64,000 bases of DNA from Acanthamoeba lenticulata (taxonomy: Eukaryota; Discosea; Longamoebia; Acanthamoebidae): the NCBI GenBank assembly GCA_002179805.1, contig NAVB01000032.1, positions 29,739-93,738 on the forward strand, in the 5' to 3' direction. The notes beneath the pieces are model-generated. The model did no database searches. It was not told where the DNA came from and saw nothing but the letters and a program-made list of their open reading frames with translations. The position numbers and the translations under genes are program-made. Below are positions 62,054 through 64,000 of this stretch, in pieces; the first letter of the stretch is position 1; each line of letters opens with the position of its first letter.

Positions 62054-64000
62054 TTAGGGGGCCTTGAGGAGGTTGGTCTGCGCGCGGAACAAGTTGTTGG
62101 GGTCCCACTTCTGCTTGAGTTCCCTCACGCGCGCTTCGTGCGGGCCAAAGAAGTCGGCGATGGGGATCTTGTCCTTCTCCTCCGGCGGGATGTTGAACAT
62201 GTTGATGTAGGTCGACTCGCTCTTGAAGGGGCGCAGCTCCGCGGCCAGCCCGCGGACCCAGGCCTTGGACTTTTCCTCATGCTCGTCCTGTGCGCCCCGC
62301 CGAAGCCAACCACGTCTCTTCGTCAGCTTCGCCCGTTTGTGTGGAAAGTGTCGAGGTCTTGAGGGGCGGCGCTTACGTCATCCCATCCGGCCACGACGTT
62401 GATACAAATGTTGTTGCTGCGCCACGACACGGCGCACTCGTCCTCCGGGACCTCGGCGATCTTGCCGCCCTCGGTCTCGACCATCACCACGCAGCCCGGA
62501 CCCGCCGAGGCGTAGTGCTTGCCGATGATGGCGAGGATCTCCTCCGTCACGTTCTGCCGCATTCCAAGAATATCCCATCCATGATGATGATGATGAGCAA
62601 GATACACTTCCTCTCGAGACGAGAAAAAACACCAAGGCCAAGCACCTTGACGAAGATGCCCGACTGGTAGTAGTTGCGGCCATGGGGCACCATGGCGTCG
62701 GTCGACTTCTGCACGGCGACGAACGGCTTCGGCCCAACCTGAAAGAGAACTTGTAAGCAGGAAGACATAAGGCACGTGGATGCCTCGTCGGTCATGCGGG
62801 AAAAGAGAGAAAGAGAAAAAGAGAGAGAGGCCACACGCACCATCTGCACGACCGGCCCAAGGGCGGTGAAGGGCTGGATGAGCTCGGTGCCCTTCTCGGT
62901 CGAGCCGTTGAAGACCGTGCCGATCACCACCGCCGGCCGGCCGTCCGGGCCGTGTGTGACGACGAACGAAAAGTGGGCCTCGTTGGGGAACTTCTCGGGC
63001 GAGGTGACGACATCGACAAACACCTTACCCACTTCCTCCAGTCTTTCGTGTGGCGCTGTCAGTCCCTAACCTGACCCCTGAGGGAGACGTGCGTGAGTCG
63101 TACCGCGGGAACGGGAAGATGGAGGGGCCGGCGAACACGGGGCCCTCCAGGGGATCGCAGCGGAACTCGAACGACGTCACCACGCCAAAGTTGGCTCCCG
63201 CTCCGCGCACCGCCCAGAACAGGTCCTATGGAAAAAAGAAGAAAAAATGGTTAATAAAGAAATTCGTGAAAATAAAAGTTTAAAAAATAAGGTGATGGCT
63301 ACCGCGTTCTGGGTCTTGGAGGCGACGCGCAGCTGGCCGTCGGCCGTGACGATGTCGACGGAGATGAGGTGGTCGCAGGTGAGCCCGAACTGGCGCGTCA
63401 GGTACCCGACGCCGCCACCGAGCGTGAGGCCGGCCACGCCCGTGTGGCTCACGACGCCTGTTCCATCCCCCAAAGTGCTACCGCCGTCATCATCTGCTGC
63501 CCATGCACGAGGGACCTGGAGAGCATACCGGCAGGCACAACCAGCCCGAAGGGGGCCAGCTCGGCGTCGAGGTCGCCCAAGAGACAACCGGCCTCAACGC
63601 GCACCACCTTGTTCTCCTGATCCAGCCTGATGCCCCGCATCTTTTGAACGTCTCAGCACACTTGAGCATCGAGCAAGAATGGGGAAATAAAGAAATAAAA
63701 CAGTAGTAACGGAAGGAGAAGTACAAGGCCTAGGTCGATGACCATGCCGTCGGAGAGGCACGTCATGCTGTGACCGCCGGACTTGGCGGCCAGAGGCAGG
63801 TTCTTGGCCGCGGCGTACCTGTGTGGCGGGGACGGGCGGAATCAGCAGGGGAGGAGGAGAGACTGGGAGGAGGATACGAGGTTCCAGCTGCAACTTACTT
63901 GACTGCCGCCACGACATCAGCAGCGCCACGCGCTCGCACTACCACTCGCGGCCTGGCGTGGGAAGAGCAAGGGTCAGGTGCCGCGGCAACCACAAAGGCA
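62054..64000 (-). CDS. Berberine-bridge-type FAD-linked oxidase (5' end beyond window)
   Basis: The stop TAA is at 62054-62056. From the right edge: an exon [16 protein letters not shown]; then [20 protein letters not shown], containing the G-G-H-S histidine that covalently binds [59 protein letters not shown]; then [20 protein letters not shown]. The final BBE domain is read from [20 protein letters not shown] and [11 protein letters not shown]. This is the PCMH-type FAD plus BBE architecture of oxidases acting on sugars, alkaloids or other alcohols; the substrate cannot be told from sequence. About five short introns interrupt it, and the first exon(s) lie outside. Confidence 0.88.

Overview
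The window looks like nuclear DNA of a unicellular eukaryote, most likely an Acanthamoeba-like amoebozoan, carrying a decayed giant-virus (NCLDV) insertion next to ordinary host genes. The host call is inference. It rests on GC-rich, intron-rich genes with short GT-AG introns, TTAGGG-type telomeric DNA, Ty1/copia retrotransposons and a huge Thr/Pro mucin-like surface protein. The viral call rests on a PCNA-like clamp with a long disordered leader, a short stretch resembling the C-terminus of the NCLDV major capsid protein, and a set of F-box, BTB/KCTD, SET, HNH, metacaspase and TIR-like genes.

Layout. 1-9.1 kb: virus-like genes, most broken by in-frame stops or frameshifts (PCNA-like, CLU-like fragment, metacaspase, several unknowns, capsid tail). 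9.1-18.2 kb and 26.3-33.8 kb: two diverged copies of one gene block. Each has a terminal-inverted-repeat (TIR) element carrying an F-box gene, then a dyad-box promoter with a downstream gene, a small Cys-rich gene, a SET methyltransferase, and a conserved CPIC zinc gene with its own dyad-box promoter. Different genes fill the middle: KCTD and 3CxxC zinc-finger genes in copy 1, a PIP-kinase-like gene in copy 2. Between the copies lie an HNH nuclease, a 4.9-kb Copia element with intact LTRs and a TAAAC target-site duplication, a broken protein kinase and a DUF3102-like gene. 34-37.5 kb: a TIR-like-domain gene with a membrane tail and two unrecognised intron-bearing genes.

At 37.54 kb a short TTAGGG array meets CCCTAA units head to head, as expected at a telomere-telomere joint. 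37.6-45.5 kb is a scrap zone: transposase-like and nuclease fragments, a second truncated Copia element inserted in a CLU-family gene, an ankyrin-like repeat protein, and a gene whose 3' end carries a 53-nt fold-back. 45.8-64 kb is normal host sequence, all on the minus strand: a 2301-residue membrane-anchored TVTP-repeat protein, SGF11/ATXN7L3 (SAGA deubiquitinase module), MLH1 (mismatch repair), an NSDHL/ERG26-like sterol dehydrogenase and a berberine-bridge-type FAD oxidase that runs off the right edge.

The most notable unexplained features are the conserved ATGTRAAATCACAW dyad upstream of four genes, the TIR-bounded F-box element, the complementary decay of the two gene blocks, the CpG-only divergence of the Copia LTRs, and the head-to-head telomeric joint. 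Splice sites were inferred by eye, and all family assignments come from motif recognition, not searches.
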